DNA from: DATFKA01 sp042095835
GTDB taxonomy: Bacteria > Bacteroidota > Bacteroidia > Chitinophagales > Saprospiraceae
Assembly: GCA_042095835.1 (NCBI GenBank)
Contig: JBELML010000163.1
Span: 1-12,837 of the forward strand
Length of the DNA: 12,837 nucleotides
Direction of reading: 5' to 3'
The notes under the pieces: generated by a model
Databases searched by the model: none
What the model was told of the DNA's origin: nothing
Seen by the model: only the letters and a program-made list of their open reading frames with translations
Part shown: positions 1 through 8,102 of the stretch, piece after piece
How the letters are laid out: each line of letters starts with the position of its first letter
Position numbering within the stretch: the first letter of the stretch is position 1
Program-made: the position numbers and the translations under genes

Positions 1-7
1 TAAGTAC

Positions 8-580
8 TTACTTATTCATAATCAGTATTGCTTTATCAACAATCTGCCAGTTATTCCCTACTTTTTTGAGGGTCCCTTTTTCTAAGGTGATCTCACTAGC
101 TTCTGATAATCGGCCTATGCCGTCTATTTCGATGGCTGGCAAAATATAATTATCAGGAATGTTGAAAGCGTGTTGTCGGGTAGCGGCGTCTTCTACAAGA
201 TAGTAAAAGGCGCGTTCTTCGTCAACTATTTCAATGCGGTAGATATGCTGCCGTGCAATGAAATGCTCAGATAATTGCCTGCCAAAGAAAAATCCGTTCT
301 TAGGAGCGACAGAAAATAGCGTAATAAACTCCTCCTCCTTTTGGGTATTAGCTTGATGCTCCTCTAAGTTGGGGTTTTCTTCTTGAGGCGTGTTTGGGTT
401 TGGAGCAGGCTCCTGGGCCTCTTGTTCATCATCTTCTTCAAGCGACTCTCCTAATAGCACTCGCTGCAACTGCTGAAACTGCTCCAACATGGCTTGCTGT
501 TGAGCTAGCAGTTGCTCTTGCTGCTTGATTAATTCCTGCAAGATGGGTTTGAGCTTCTGTTGATTATTGGTTTCTTCCAT
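8..580 (-). CDS. Coiled-coil protein with conserved beta-rich C-terminal domain (hypothetical)
   Basis: I do not recognise a named family. The protein has 190 residues from the ATG at 580; the codon just before it (583-581) is TTG, a less likely start. Residues about 8-45 are Gln/Glu/Leu-rich with heptad-like spacing and should form a coiled coil. Residues about 46-85 are an acidic, Pro/Asn-rich linker. The last 105 residues alternate hydrophobic and polar positions as in a beta-rich globular domain and include a GFFFGRQLSEHF segment followed by a YRIEIVDEERAFYYL strand pair. There is no signal peptide or membrane segment, so it is probably cytoplasmic. It lies 86 bases downstream of the actin/Hsp70-like gene on the same strand and is inferred to be the fifth member of the operon, perhaps an oligomerising adaptor. 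The operon may continue past the left edge of the window. Confidence 0.8.
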   Translation of the reverse strand: MEETNNQQKLKPILQELIKQQEQLLAQQQAMLEQFQQLQRVLLGESLEEDDEQEAQEPAPNPNTPQEENPNLEEHQANTQKEEEFITLFSVAPKNGFFFGRQLSEHFIARQHIYRIEIVDEERAFYYLVEDAATRQHAFNIPDNYILPAIEIDGIGRLSEASEITLEKGTLKKVGNNWQIVDKAILIMNK

Positions 581-666
581 CAAATGATGTAATGGTATTA
601 TGAATCAATCTATCCATCTAGTCTACATAGTAAATTGCTGTATGCTAGGTTGTACATCGAATACCG

Positions 667-3600
667 CTAGGTCTTCTCCGCAATCACCTGTGACAAATGG
701 TACATGGAAGCGATCAAAGGATAGAAAAATAGGGTTTCCTCTACATTTTTATCTTGATCACTGAGGTCTAAGCGTTGGATCAGACCTCGCTCCATACTAT
801 CTTCGATATCGCGTTTCAACTCTCGGCGATATACCGTCAGATTGGAAGGCGCCACCCCGAAGTTATCCTCAAAATCAAAGTCACTATGCAGGTCTAAAAT
901 CATATCAATGAACTTGCTGGTTTCTTGGATGGCAGAGGATTTGATCAGGTCGGTCACTTCCTGGTATTTCAAAGAAGAACGATCGTAGTAGTTAGGACTA
1001 TGATTAATGATGGTATTGTCACTGTCTCCTAATAATACTATTCGATCATAGTCATCAGATAATTTATTGTCGATCAGCTTGCGGATACCACCTTTACAAG
1101 TTGCTTCTTTTGGCTTTTCGCCTTGTACCATCGTCAGGCCTTCGGCGTGGTATTCTGCCTTGTAGACTTTCTCAAAAATCATCCTACTCAACTTCTCTAC
1201 GCTTTTGAGTTTAGAAGACGCATCCAGGAGCTTAACAATTTTTGATCCATTTCCACTCAAGCAGATATTACGCGGCATCTCACAGCCGAGCTTGTGCATC
1301 ATCTTGGCAATGTGATAAATGATGGCTCCATAAAATATGATGAATATGATATTGAATTCCTCGTGCGAAGCGACTTCATCAGAAAATGGAAAAGACAAAT
1401 TCTTGTCTTCCAAATCTTTGTTATTCTCTAATGAGAAGAAGAAGGCCATAAGGTCTGCCGAAGAAGACCGGCCTGGCGCACTAAGTTGTTCAAAAACATT
1501 TTTCAGGGAGTTGAGCTCGTGCTGATTGTGCTGCAAGAAAGTCTGCACCCGCGGTTTAAAGGTCTTTATAAAACCATTATCAGCGGAGATGTCGTTTCTA
1601 TATCCGTCGCCAAAAACGGCATTTCCTGCAAATTTAATGGAAGTGAGAAATTTGGGTTGGTCTTTCTCAAACATCACAATATCCGTAGTGCCACCACCAA
1701 TATCAATATTGATGACAGGGTAGCGCTGTGATTTTACCAAACTAGGCGGATGGTTGTAGAAAGGAACCTCCGATTCGGAGAAGTCGATGGGCTCGCCTTC
1801 GGCATGGATATATTTCTTAAATAAGCGATTCCAGATTCTTCTGAACTGATTGACTTGATTGGTACTCATACTCGAAGGGTAGAACCAAACGATACGTGTA
1901 CGTTGTAGGCTGCCACCACCAAGTAATACTTTGTTGCGGATCATGATCAGTAAGGTCTCAATGAAACCATTGACTCGATTACTATTTACGGTACCTTCGT
2001 CTCCTCTAAACCGTGACCATTTGAGGTTGGTTTTGATGATCTCTGATTGTAGGGTTTCCAATTTCTCATAATGAAAAGGAATGGTCAAATCTCCAAGCGG
2101 GAAGGTAGATTGGTAGTGGTTGAGGTTATCTATTTCAGAAATAGCTGTGCGCATCGGGAAGCGGTATCGACTTTCTCCTCCAATATGGTAGGGGACCAAT
2201 TCGCGCATCAGCAGACTTTCTAGCTGAGGATCATTCAAGCCCCAGAAGTCATCGAATAAAGTGATTAGTTGGCGATCCTTTTCGGTAATATCAAAAGGTA
2301 TAGGGTTATTGCCATCTACGGAGTATTCGATATGCGAATTGGTGGTGCCAAAGTCAATAGCAAAGGTGAATTGCTTGCTCCCTTCATAATTCTGCTGGAA
2401 TTTGGGAATAACTAAGCCAGCCGCCCCATTCGGTTGGGCCACTTCTATGACATCATAGGCTTTGTCGAGCACATAGTATTTACTCGTAGCATTATGGCCA
2501 TGATTTTTGCTTTCATCACTGCGTGTAGTAGTGAACTTAGGGTCGATTAGGTGATGGCCCTTATTAGAAATCTTGAGGAAGTTGAGTTTGTAGACACTTT
2601 CTTTATTATTAGAGTATAAGACATCAGCATCTACAAAACCTACTCTTTGCTCAACCTTGTCGAGCGCGCTATAAAAAGGCATCATCCCCAAACTAAGTTT
2701 ACACTTCTGGATAGCTCCTTCATTGGCGAGTTCATCGACTTGGCCATTTTCTTTATAAAAGCGCTCAAAGCGTATATACTCGCCCTGGACGGTAATGGGT
2801 ATTAAAAGCTCCACCTTGACACCACCTGAGCCATTTTCTATTTTAATCGTCGGTCGGCCATCCTTCGTGGTACCCATCAGGTCTTTGACATCGAAATAGT
2901 CAAAAAACGCATTTTTGATAGGCAATAGATACATATTATCGGGTGGCTCTTGCGTCATGCGGTCTCCCATAAAGAAACCTTTGGGGTTGCCATCAAAGAA
3001 CTGCTGATCTATTGCATAAGGCACCTCGATTAGATAAGGCTCTAAGAAATCGCTGACGGTGAGATAAGGATACTGCACATCTTGGCCGGGAACAAAACGT
3101 TGGTCAAGCGGATCATCATCTTTAAAAGGTACTTTGATATCGGATTGCCATTTACCACCAAAATAATTGAGGGCGCGGCTATAGCCATTTTGGAGCACCA
3201 CAGGTTTTTTGCCACTGTATTTAGTAGAGTCGATCATGAAATCACCGATAGTCCGTTGGTCGATGACCAGCTGCTTTTTAAAGTGATCCAAGCCGGGGAA
3301 AATTTCCACGCTTTGAGTATTGTCCCAGGCTTTATGCTCTTGGCGGAATATGTCGGCATTGAAGCCAGCATTTTCCTGGATGCCCTTGATCTCTGCGTAA
3401 AGCTCTGGTCTCTTTTCGTTGAGGACTTTGAGGTTGACTACTAGGTATTTCCAGAAGATCAACATCTCGGTAGTTAATTGTGGATAGGCCGCAAATAAAC
3501 CATAAAGGTATCTTTGAAAAGAACGGTCACGTTGGTAGAGCGGCGTATATTTTCGGTCGAAAAGTACATCGTTGCCTTGGATGATTTGGGCAAAGCTCAG

Positions 3601-4161
3601 GTCGTTTCCACTAGAAAAGAATAGGGTAGAAGGGGAGGTTCCGCCAACGATCTGATGATTGAGGGTGATAAAATAGAGGTTCTCCATTTTATCAAAATTG
3701 GATAATTTCCCATCCTGATTGATGTATAGTGCCAGGGTTTCTCCTAGGAGTTTATGTTGTGGATTATTGCTATCTAAAAGCGTTTGGAGGTCACGCGTTT
3801 TATTCCATCTAGTAATATTCAAGTTGTACTTGGCAGAAAAAAAGTCGTATTTGAAGAAGAGTTCAGCTACATCCAGGCTATCAGAGACGAGCTTGTGATA
3901 AATGGTGTCGCCATCAATTTCCGAAAGGTTTTCGGTACTCTTATCGGCAATAATTCGAAAAGCAGTCTCAAAGAGATGAATCCGGGCGAATGGCGATGGA
4001 ATCGAGGTGATTTCATTGCGGTCATTAGCTCCTGCGGGGTCTTTGATTTTCGAGATATCGTTAGGGCCGTAGGGGTTATTGATCTTATGCCAATCGTCAG
4101 ATGGTTCGGAGCCACCATCGTATAATCTAAGTACTTTATATTGATTTTTGACTTCGCTCAT
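667..4161 (-). CDS. Large protein with C-terminal actin/Hsp70-type ATPase domain
   Basis: This 1164-residue protein carries the hallmarks of the actin/Hsp70/sugar-kinase ATPase fold in its second half. The phosphate-1 loop is DFGTTNS at D603-S609, phosphate-2 is DIGGGTTD at D820-D827, and an adenosine-type loop LSGNGS lies around residues 968-973. Other members of this fold bind and hydrolyse ATP and either polymerise or act as conformational switches. The first 600 residues are not recognisable to me; they include a GGTSPSTLFF segment near residue 172 and many aromatic residues. The 217-residue gap between the two phosphate loops is long compared with Hsp70 or MreB and implies insertions. 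No signal peptide or membrane helix is evident, so it is probably cytoplasmic. The ATG at 4161 lies 8 bases after the stop of the tubulin-like gene, indicating translational coupling and probable joint function. The fold is secure from the motifs; the biological role is inference. Confidence 0.9.
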   Translation of the reverse strand: MSEVKNQYKVLRLYDGGSEPSDDWHKINNPYGPNDISKIKDPAGANDRNEITSIPSPFARIHLFETAFRIIADKSTENLSEIDGDTIYHKLVSDSLDVAELFFKYDFFSAKYNLNITRWNKTRDLQTLLDSNNPQHKLLGETLALYINQDGKLSNFDKMENLYFITLNHQIVGGTSPSTLFFSSGNDLSFAQIIQGNDVLFDRKYTPLYQRDRSFQRYLYGLFAAYPQLTTEMLIFWKYLVVNLKVLNEKRPELYAEIKGIQENAGFNADIFRQEHKAWDNTQSVEIFPGLDHFKKQLVIDQRTIGDFMIDSTKYSGKKPVVLQNGYSRALNYFGGKWQSDIKVPFKDDDPLDQRFVPGQDVQYPYLTVSDFLEPYLIEVPYAIDQQFFDGNPKGFFMGDRMTQEPPDNMYLLPIKNAFFDYFDVKDLMGTTKDGRPTIKIENGSGGVKVELLIPITVQGEYIRFERFYKENGQVDELANEGAIQKCKLSLGMMPFYSALDKVEQRVGFVDADVLYSNNKESVYKLNFLKISNKGHHLIDPKFTTTRSDESKNHGHNATSKYYVLDKAYDVIEVAQPNGAAGLVIPKFQQNYEGSKQFTFAIDFGTTNSHIEYSVDGNNPIPFDITEKDRQLITLFDDFWGLNDPQLESLLMRELVPYHIGGESRYRFPMRTAISEIDNLNHYQSTFPLGDLTIPFHYEKLETLQSEIIKTNLKWSRFRGDEGTVNSNRVNGFIETLLIMIRNKVLLGGGSLQRTRIVWFYPSSMSTNQVNQFRRIWNRLFKKYIHAEGEPIDFSESEVPFYNHPPSLVKSQRYPVINIDIGGGTTDIVMFEKDQPKFLTSIKFAGNAVFGDGYRNDISADNGFIKTFKPRVQTFLQHNQHELNSLKNVFEQLSAPGRSSSADLMAFFFSLENNKDLEDKNLSFPFSDEVASHEEFNIIFIIFYGAIIYHIAKMMHKLGCEMPRNICLSGNGSKIVKLLDASSKLKSVEKLSRMIFEKVYKAEYHAEGLTMVQGEKPKEATCKGGIRKLIDNKLSDDYDRIVLLGDSDNTIINHSPNYYDRSSLKYQEVTDLIKSSAIQETSKFIDMILDLHSDFDFEDNFGVAPSNLTVYRRELKRDIEDSMERGLIQRLDLSDQDKNVEETLFFYPLIASMYHLSQVIAEKT

Positions 4162-4169
4162 GGCTGGAC

Positions 4170-5666
4170 TTATTTTTTGATGCGTTCGTTGAAAATGGTT
4201 TGGGTGGCTTGGTAGAAAAGGGACATGAATTTCTCATTGACGGGTCGCTCGCCTACTTCGGTGGCGGCAGCATTGAGGTACCCATTGAAATCATCGAGGT
4301 CCCAATCCTCTTTTTTGAAGAGTCCGCGGCGTTTTTTCTTTTGTTGTACGCCTTCGACTAGGGTGTGCAGTAGCTCCCCATTGACCTCTAGGTTGTAAGG
4401 GTTGAAGCCCCGTTCGTTTTTCTCCATTTCAGCGAGCCACTCTTCAAAGCGTTGGTTGAATTGTTTGAGGTCTTGGCCGAAGAATTCATTGGAAAGAAAG
4501 GCATTTTCGAAGCCTTTGGTCCAAGGTTGATTCGTAGGGAAAGAAGAAAGGTTCCTACTCATATAGTAATGCGCATAAGCATATTGGGTCATGGGTTGGA
4601 AAATCCTTTCCGAAGTTTTACGACCCAGTTGATTGAAGGTGACGTCTTTGACATCACCATTGAGGCCATACTCTTTGTACACGGGAAATTGAGCTTCGGC
4701 ATTGGAGGTACTCAATTTTTCGTCTTTGGTATCCATAAAGTCTACAATCGCCATTGCAGAAAGGAATTCAACCAAGTGGGCGAAATTCTTTTGATCTTGT
4801 TCGCCTTCATTATAATTATAATCTAGTGTCTCGGTATCGCCTATGTAATAAAGGGCATTGAGGGAGTTGTTGCCTGTGATATTTTTGTGATAATATTCTA
4901 GAGCAGCTTTGGTTTTGGAAATAAAGGTGCTGGCATTGACTTTAGAATCAAAGTCAGATTTGACACTAAAGTAAGGTTTCACCGAAATGGCACCGATACG
5001 CGCATTACGGATACGCTCAGGATTTTTGAGGCCAATACGTGGAGAACGCAAGTTTTTGACTAGTAGCGGAAAACCTGCTGCGCCAGTACCTCCAAAAATT
5101 GAGCTCACGATAAAGACGCGGTCATTCTCATTGAAGCGGGAGGCAAAAAACTTAAAGTCATCGGACTCGCTAAAACGATTGAGCACGATACTACCCATGT
5201 GAGGATTGCCCTTGAACCCGACTTTGAGTTCTGCGTTGAGGTTCTCTTCTGTAAATAGGGAACTCAGTAGGGCTTTATTACCACCTTGGATTTGGTCATA
5301 GGCCAAGAATTCTCTGAATCGGCCCTCTTTGGTACCATCAATCCCGAAACGAAAACCTTGGGCGGTCGTTTTTAGGGAGCCATCATCAGAGACGGCATCA
5401 AGGCTACTCAAAGTTTGGAATTCGGTTTTGAAAAAATCATTTTTATCAAAACCCATTTCCAGGCGGATATCTCTGTATTTATTGAGAATCTCAATAGTAC
5501 GAGTAACATCTCCATTCGAACTATCGGGGTCGATAATAATCGGGATAACCTTACTTGCTTTGATATCTACTCCGGTGGCTGCCAGAAAGGTTAGTGCTTT
5601 CAGAACTCGAGAGCCGGTACCACCGATACAGAATAAAAATAATTTTGGATAATTGTAGTTTGACAT
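4170..5666 (-). CDS. FtsZ/tubulin-like GTPase-fold protein
   Basis: This 498-residue protein has a divergent FtsZ/tubulin-type nucleotide-binding domain. A hydrophobic strand leads into a glycine loop CIGGTGSRV at residues 13-21, the second strand ends in IIIDPD near residue 43, and the tubulin signature loop appears as IFGGTGAAG at residues 190-198 (canonical form GGTGSG or GGTGTG). Proteins of this fold bind GTP and often form filaments. After about residue 300 the sequence is unlike FtsZ, with a Lys/Arg-rich patch QKKKRR near the C-terminus. It is not the housekeeping cell-division FtsZ, because the residues around the signature differ and it sits in an unusual operon. It starts 35 bases after the small membrane protein gene and ends 8 bases before the actin/Hsp70-like gene. 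It best fits the tubulin-like families outside canonical FtsZ that have been linked to membrane remodelling; whether it polymerises cannot be read from the sequence. Confidence 0.85.
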   Translation of the reverse strand: MSNYNYPKLFLFCIGGTGSRVLKALTFLAATGVDIKASKVIPIIIDPDSSNGDVTRTIEILNKYRDIRLEMGFDKNDFFKTEFQTLSSLDAVSDDGSLKTTAQGFRFGIDGTKEGRFREFLAYDQIQGGNKALLSSLFTEENLNAELKVGFKGNPHMGSIVLNRFSESDDFKFFASRFNENDRVFIVSSIFGGTGAAGFPLLVKNLRSPRIGLKNPERIRNARIGAISVKPYFSVKSDFDSKVNASTFISKTKAALEYYHKNITGNNSLNALYYIGDTETLDYNYNEGEQDQKNFAHLVEFLSAMAIVDFMDTKDEKLSTSNAEAQFPVYKEYGLNGDVKDVTFNQLGRKTSERIFQPMTQYAYAHYYMSRNLSSFPTNQPWTKGFENAFLSNEFFGQDLKQFNQRFEEWLAEMEKNERGFNPYNLEVNGELLHTLVEGVQQKKKRRGLFKKEDWDLDDFNGYLNAAATEVGERPVNEKFMSLFYQATQTIFNERIKK

Positions 5667-5701
5667 CTTGCGCGTATAATGAAAATGTGATGTTTAATAG
5701 T

Positions 5702-6109
5702 TTATCTCCTGGTCCTAAAAGGGGTGTCCTTCAAGTTGGTGCTCCAATGTTTCCCCAAGAGGGAGAATAAAAAGAAGGAAATCATGGTGAAAAATAATAC
5801 GGTTATTCCAAATTGAAGGTAATCTCCAAACATATAATCCAGATCGAGGTATTCGAACTTGTTGTAGGTGTGGATAAGTGCAAAGGTAGAGACACCTAAT
5901 CCCAGGAGGATCATTAGAATAATCCAGAATCTTGGTTTTACATAACGAGGGGAATTGAGTACATAATAGAAAAGGGCGAAGGCGGCCAAGGCCGAGACAA
6001 TCATTACTAAGCCTACGGTAGCATAGATATTGTTTTCGTAAAGGGCATCTGCTGGGACCGACATATTCAATCCCCATAATTCGAAGAGGTCTGCAAAAAA
6101 GGAATTCAT
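5702..6109 (-). CDS. Small integral membrane protein with three predicted helices
   Basis: I do not recognise a family. The 135 residues contain three strongly hydrophobic stretches at about 29-51, 61-80 and 98-118. The first two are separated by a positively charged loop (SPRYVKPR) and the last two by an acidic aromatic loop (FEYLDLDYMFGDY). The N-terminal 28 residues look amphipathic and the C-terminus is basic (FRTRR). The positive-inside rule places the first loop and the C-terminus in the cytoplasm and the N-terminus and acidic loop in the periplasm. It lies between the vWA-like lipoprotein gene (82 bases upstream) and the tubulin-like gene (35 bases downstream), a position that suits an inner-membrane link between exported and cytoplasmic parts of one complex. 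That link is inference. Another frame overlapping here lacks a plausible protein composition. Confidence 0.85.
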   Translation of the reverse strand: MNSFFADLFELWGLNMSVPADALYENNIYATVGLVMIVSALAAFALFYYVLNSPRYVKPRFWIILMILLGLGVSTFALIHTYNKFEYLDLDYMFGDYLQFGITVLFFTMISFFLFSLLGKHWSTNLKDTPFRTRR

Positions 6110-6136
6110 TCGTGTATGTGTTTTGTTGGCAAAAAC

Positions 6137-6164
6137 AATGCGTCAATGATTAAATGCGTCAATG
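6137..6164. repeat. Short direct repeat, 12 bp twice
   Basis: The sequence AATGCGTCAATG occurs at 6137-6148 and again at 6153-6164, a spacing of 16 bases. It lies in the 82-base gap between the vWA-like lipoprotein gene and the membrane protein gene. It could be a protein-binding site within the operon, or simple slippage. Confidence 0.5.
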
Positions 6165-6191
6165 TCAGGTTGCCTAATTTTTGGTTTAAAG

Positions 6192-7700
6192 TTAGCGTTC
6201 TAGCTTAAGGATGAAACTAAGATACAAATCTGCTTGATTTCCTCGTGGTTTAAAGTCCTCGGTCACTCCTTCGATTAGATCCTGAAAGCCAAAAGTTTTA
6301 TCAAGGTTGGCCTCTACATCTCGATCGTCGGTGGTAGAAGCCGCCGCTACCCAAGCAGGTAGTTGCTTCAGAAGATTGATAGACAATTCTTGTTTGCCAG
6401 GACTCATTTCGGTGGTTTCGATGATGAGGTAGTGGGTGGCGCTGCCTTTGTATCCACGGTCATTGGTACTGACGGTACGGTTGCTTATTTTTTTAACTTC
6501 AACTACTGAGAACTTGTCCTCCATATCGGAGAGGAGTTGATAATTGTCGGGGTTGAGGATATAATCTTCTTCAACTGGGAGGGCACTAGCATCGAAGGCT
6601 ACCGAAAACTGGAAGACTTTATCACCTCGCCCACTATATTCGATATCTTTAATGGCTTTGATGGCTTGATTACCACCGCGATTTACAAGATTGAAGCGCC
6701 CTTTAGCATCGGTAGATTTAAGGATGGAGAAATAGGGTGTACGGCGATCTTCAGTAGAGTAGATGACTAGAGACTCTGCAAAATTTTTGAGTCGATTGAC
6801 TTCATACTTTTCTACAAAGCTTTTAATGTCTTGTTCTGGGGCAATGACCCAGACGTAGTAGGGGCGCTGATTATCGAGTGCTACCCGTTGATTGTCAAAG
6901 GTGAAGTAGTTGCCTTTGAAATCGGATTCAAACTTCATGATCAGAAAAGCGAGTCCTTTTTCTTTAAGTCGATTGTTGTGGATAATATTGGTGATCCCAT
7001 ACTTTTGATCTGTGAGTTCGGAGCGTACATTCTTGTGGTCGCTGATGGAGAAGATGAAATCAGATAACAGGATCACTGCTTTGTCATCTTCGGATTGTTG
7101 TTCGATCACGAGTTGTAGGACATCGGCCAGATTGCTAGATCTGGTATTGCCGAGGCTCCTTAGACTACTGGGATTGAGGTAGTCCATAAAATCATCGAAT
7201 TGTTCTTTGATGGGATGGATTTTATCATTCACAAAAGCCATATTGATTTCCTCATCGTAGCGATTAATTTTGGTCATGAGGCCAAGGACTACATCATCGA
7301 AGGCGGTATTATCGCCCATATAGCCGTACATGCTACCAGAGTTTTCGATATAGAAATTGAATGCCAATGCTTGAGATGGGCTTTGACTGCCTTCGAAGCA
7401 GGCAATTTCAATGGGGTAAGAAATTTTAGCTCTACGGCCTTGTGACATTTCTTCGGCTAAAGCATTGATATGATTGGAAAGCGCTTCGGTAGAGGAGAAT
7501 TTCTCTTGAAGCTCGGGACTTTGACTGAGGACTTGTTGGAGTTGGCTACACTCATCGGCATTGATTCCTTGGTCATCTTCGAGTAGGCTGCGTATTTGCT
7601 GGTTGAAAGGACCTAGAGCGCGATCGTTTCCTCCGCAAGCAAATATAACCAAGGCTAAAAGGAACAGCAGTGTACTGTTTTTTAGGAACATCATAGACAT
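6192..7700 (-). CDS. vWA-like lipoprotein
   Basis: From the ATG at 7700 the protein has 502 residues and begins with a lipoprotein signal peptide: a Lys, a hydrophobic core (TLLFLLALVIFA), then Cys22 as the likely acylated residue. A GTG at 7739 would add 13 residues ahead of the signal and is less likely; two further ATGs follow at codons 3 and 4. The central part resembles a von Willebrand factor A domain. The first metal-site loop reads ENSGSM at residues 119-124 (canonical DxSxS), the second is GNT with T186 before a helix, and the third is LLSD with D214 after a hydrophobic strand. So the MIDAS site looks intact except for Glu in place of the first Asp. The C-terminal 200 residues are beta-rich and unassigned. 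It should be anchored in the envelope, facing the periplasm or the surface. It is first in the five-gene run; vWA domains commonly bind protein partners, so it may be the outer sensor or docking part. Confidence 0.85.
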   Translation of the reverse strand: MSMMFLKNSTLLFLLALVIFACGGNDRALGPFNQQIRSLLEDDQGINADECSQLQQVLSQSPELQEKFSSTEALSNHINALAEEMSQGRRAKISYPIEIACFEGSQSPSQALAFNFYIENSGSMYGYMGDNTAFDDVVLGLMTKINRYDEEINMAFVNDKIHPIKEQFDDFMDYLNPSSLRSLGNTRSSNLADVLQLVIEQQSEDDKAVILLSDFIFSISDHKNVRSELTDQKYGITNIIHNNRLKEKGLAFLIMKFESDFKGNYFTFDNQRVALDNQRPYYVWVIAPEQDIKSFVEKYEVNRLKNFAESLVIYSTEDRRTPYFSILKSTDAKGRFNLVNRGGNQAIKAIKDIEYSGRGDKVFQFSVAFDASALPVEEDYILNPDNYQLLSDMEDKFSVVEVKKISNRTVSTNDRGYKGSATHYLIIETTEMSPGKQELSINLLKQLPAWVAAASTTDDRDVEANLDKTFGFQDLIEGVTEDFKPRGNQADLYLSFILKLER

Positions 7701-7834
7701 TGAATAGTATTTGGATGAAATAGATAATTTGGACAACACGATGCATTAACGTTTCCAAGTATACAAAAAATGTATAATGGCCGACCTTTTTTTTCGACAA
7801 ATCTTATTTTATGGGGCATTGGTGCTTGTGTTTG

Positions 7835-7914
7835 GGAGACCGTGTGACTTGGAGACTGGGGGATCGAGGGACGGGGAGACTGTGTGACTTTGGGACTTGG
7901 AGACTGTGGGACTG
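7835..7914. repeat. Tandem array of ten degenerate 8-bp units
   Basis: The 80 bases divide exactly into ten octamers with no slippage. The first three are GGAGACCG, TGTGACTT and GGAGACTG, the fourth and fifth are the more diverged GGGGATCG and AGGGACGG, and GGAGACTG then recurs as the sixth and ninth. The core GAC or GGAC-like step holds the same place in almost every unit. The strand is strongly purine- and G-rich. The period of 8 is not a multiple of 3, so it is not a coding repeat. It sits upstream of the operon promoter region. It could be a microsatellite remnant or a repeated protein-binding site. Confidence 0.8.
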
Positions 7915-7936
7915 ATGTCTACCTACACTACCCGTG

Positions 7937-7974
7937 TACGCTGAAGCTTACGCTTGTGCCATAGCTTCAGCGTA
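7937..7974. repeat. Stem-loop with perfect 12-bp arms
   Basis: TACGCTGAAGCT at 7937-7948 is exactly complementary to AGCTTCAGCGTA at 7963-7974, with a 14-base loop. A further outer pair (TCTACC at 7918-7923 with GGTAGA at 7981-7986) could extend it. It starts 23 bases after the octamer array. No T run follows on either strand, so it is not a typical terminator. It resembles a dispersed palindromic intergenic repeat. Confidence 0.75.
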
Positions 7975-8071
7975 GGACTCGGTAGATGAATATTAGGGGA
8001 ATTATATAATGAGGAAATGTCTACTTGTGGGGATGTGTTGCTATAAAGAAATATGATGTGATGGGGAAATA

Positions 8072-8102
8072 AAAAAGCCTTGAATGGAATCCAAGGCTTT
8101 TT
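8072..8102 (-). terminator. Rho-independent terminator of the bacilliredoxin gene
   Basis: AAAAAGCCTTG at 8072-8082 pairs perfectly over 11 bp with CAAGGCTTTTT at 8092-8102 around a 9-base loop. On the minus strand the hairpin ends in a run of T and begins 19 bases after the bacilliredoxin stop codon. The flanking A and T runs would let it work in both directions, but nothing on the plus strand ends here. Confidence 0.9.

Noticed and set aside
4170..5666. Housekeeping FtsZ
   Set aside because: The signature loop is GGTGAAG, the C-terminal half is unlike FtsZ, and there are no division genes nearby.
5715..6146. Cys/Arg-rich frame overlapping the membrane protein gene
   Set aside because: Composition is unlike a real protein, and the other frame gives three clean membrane helices in an operon-consistent position.
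7756..7763. TATACTTG on the minus strand as -7 box of the five-gene operon
   Set aside because: One mismatch to TAnnTTTG and no TTTG at the expected distance upstream; it overlaps a small AT hairpin, so it is not listed as a promoter.
7573..7800. 75-residue frame over the lipoprotein signal peptide region
   Set aside because: Overlaps the signal peptide coding part in another frame and ends in a low-complexity Arg/Ser tail.
7835..7974. CRISPR array
   Set aside because: The repeats are 8 bases, contiguous and without spacers.
7937..7974. Stem-loop as a terminator
   Set aside because: No T run follows on either strand.
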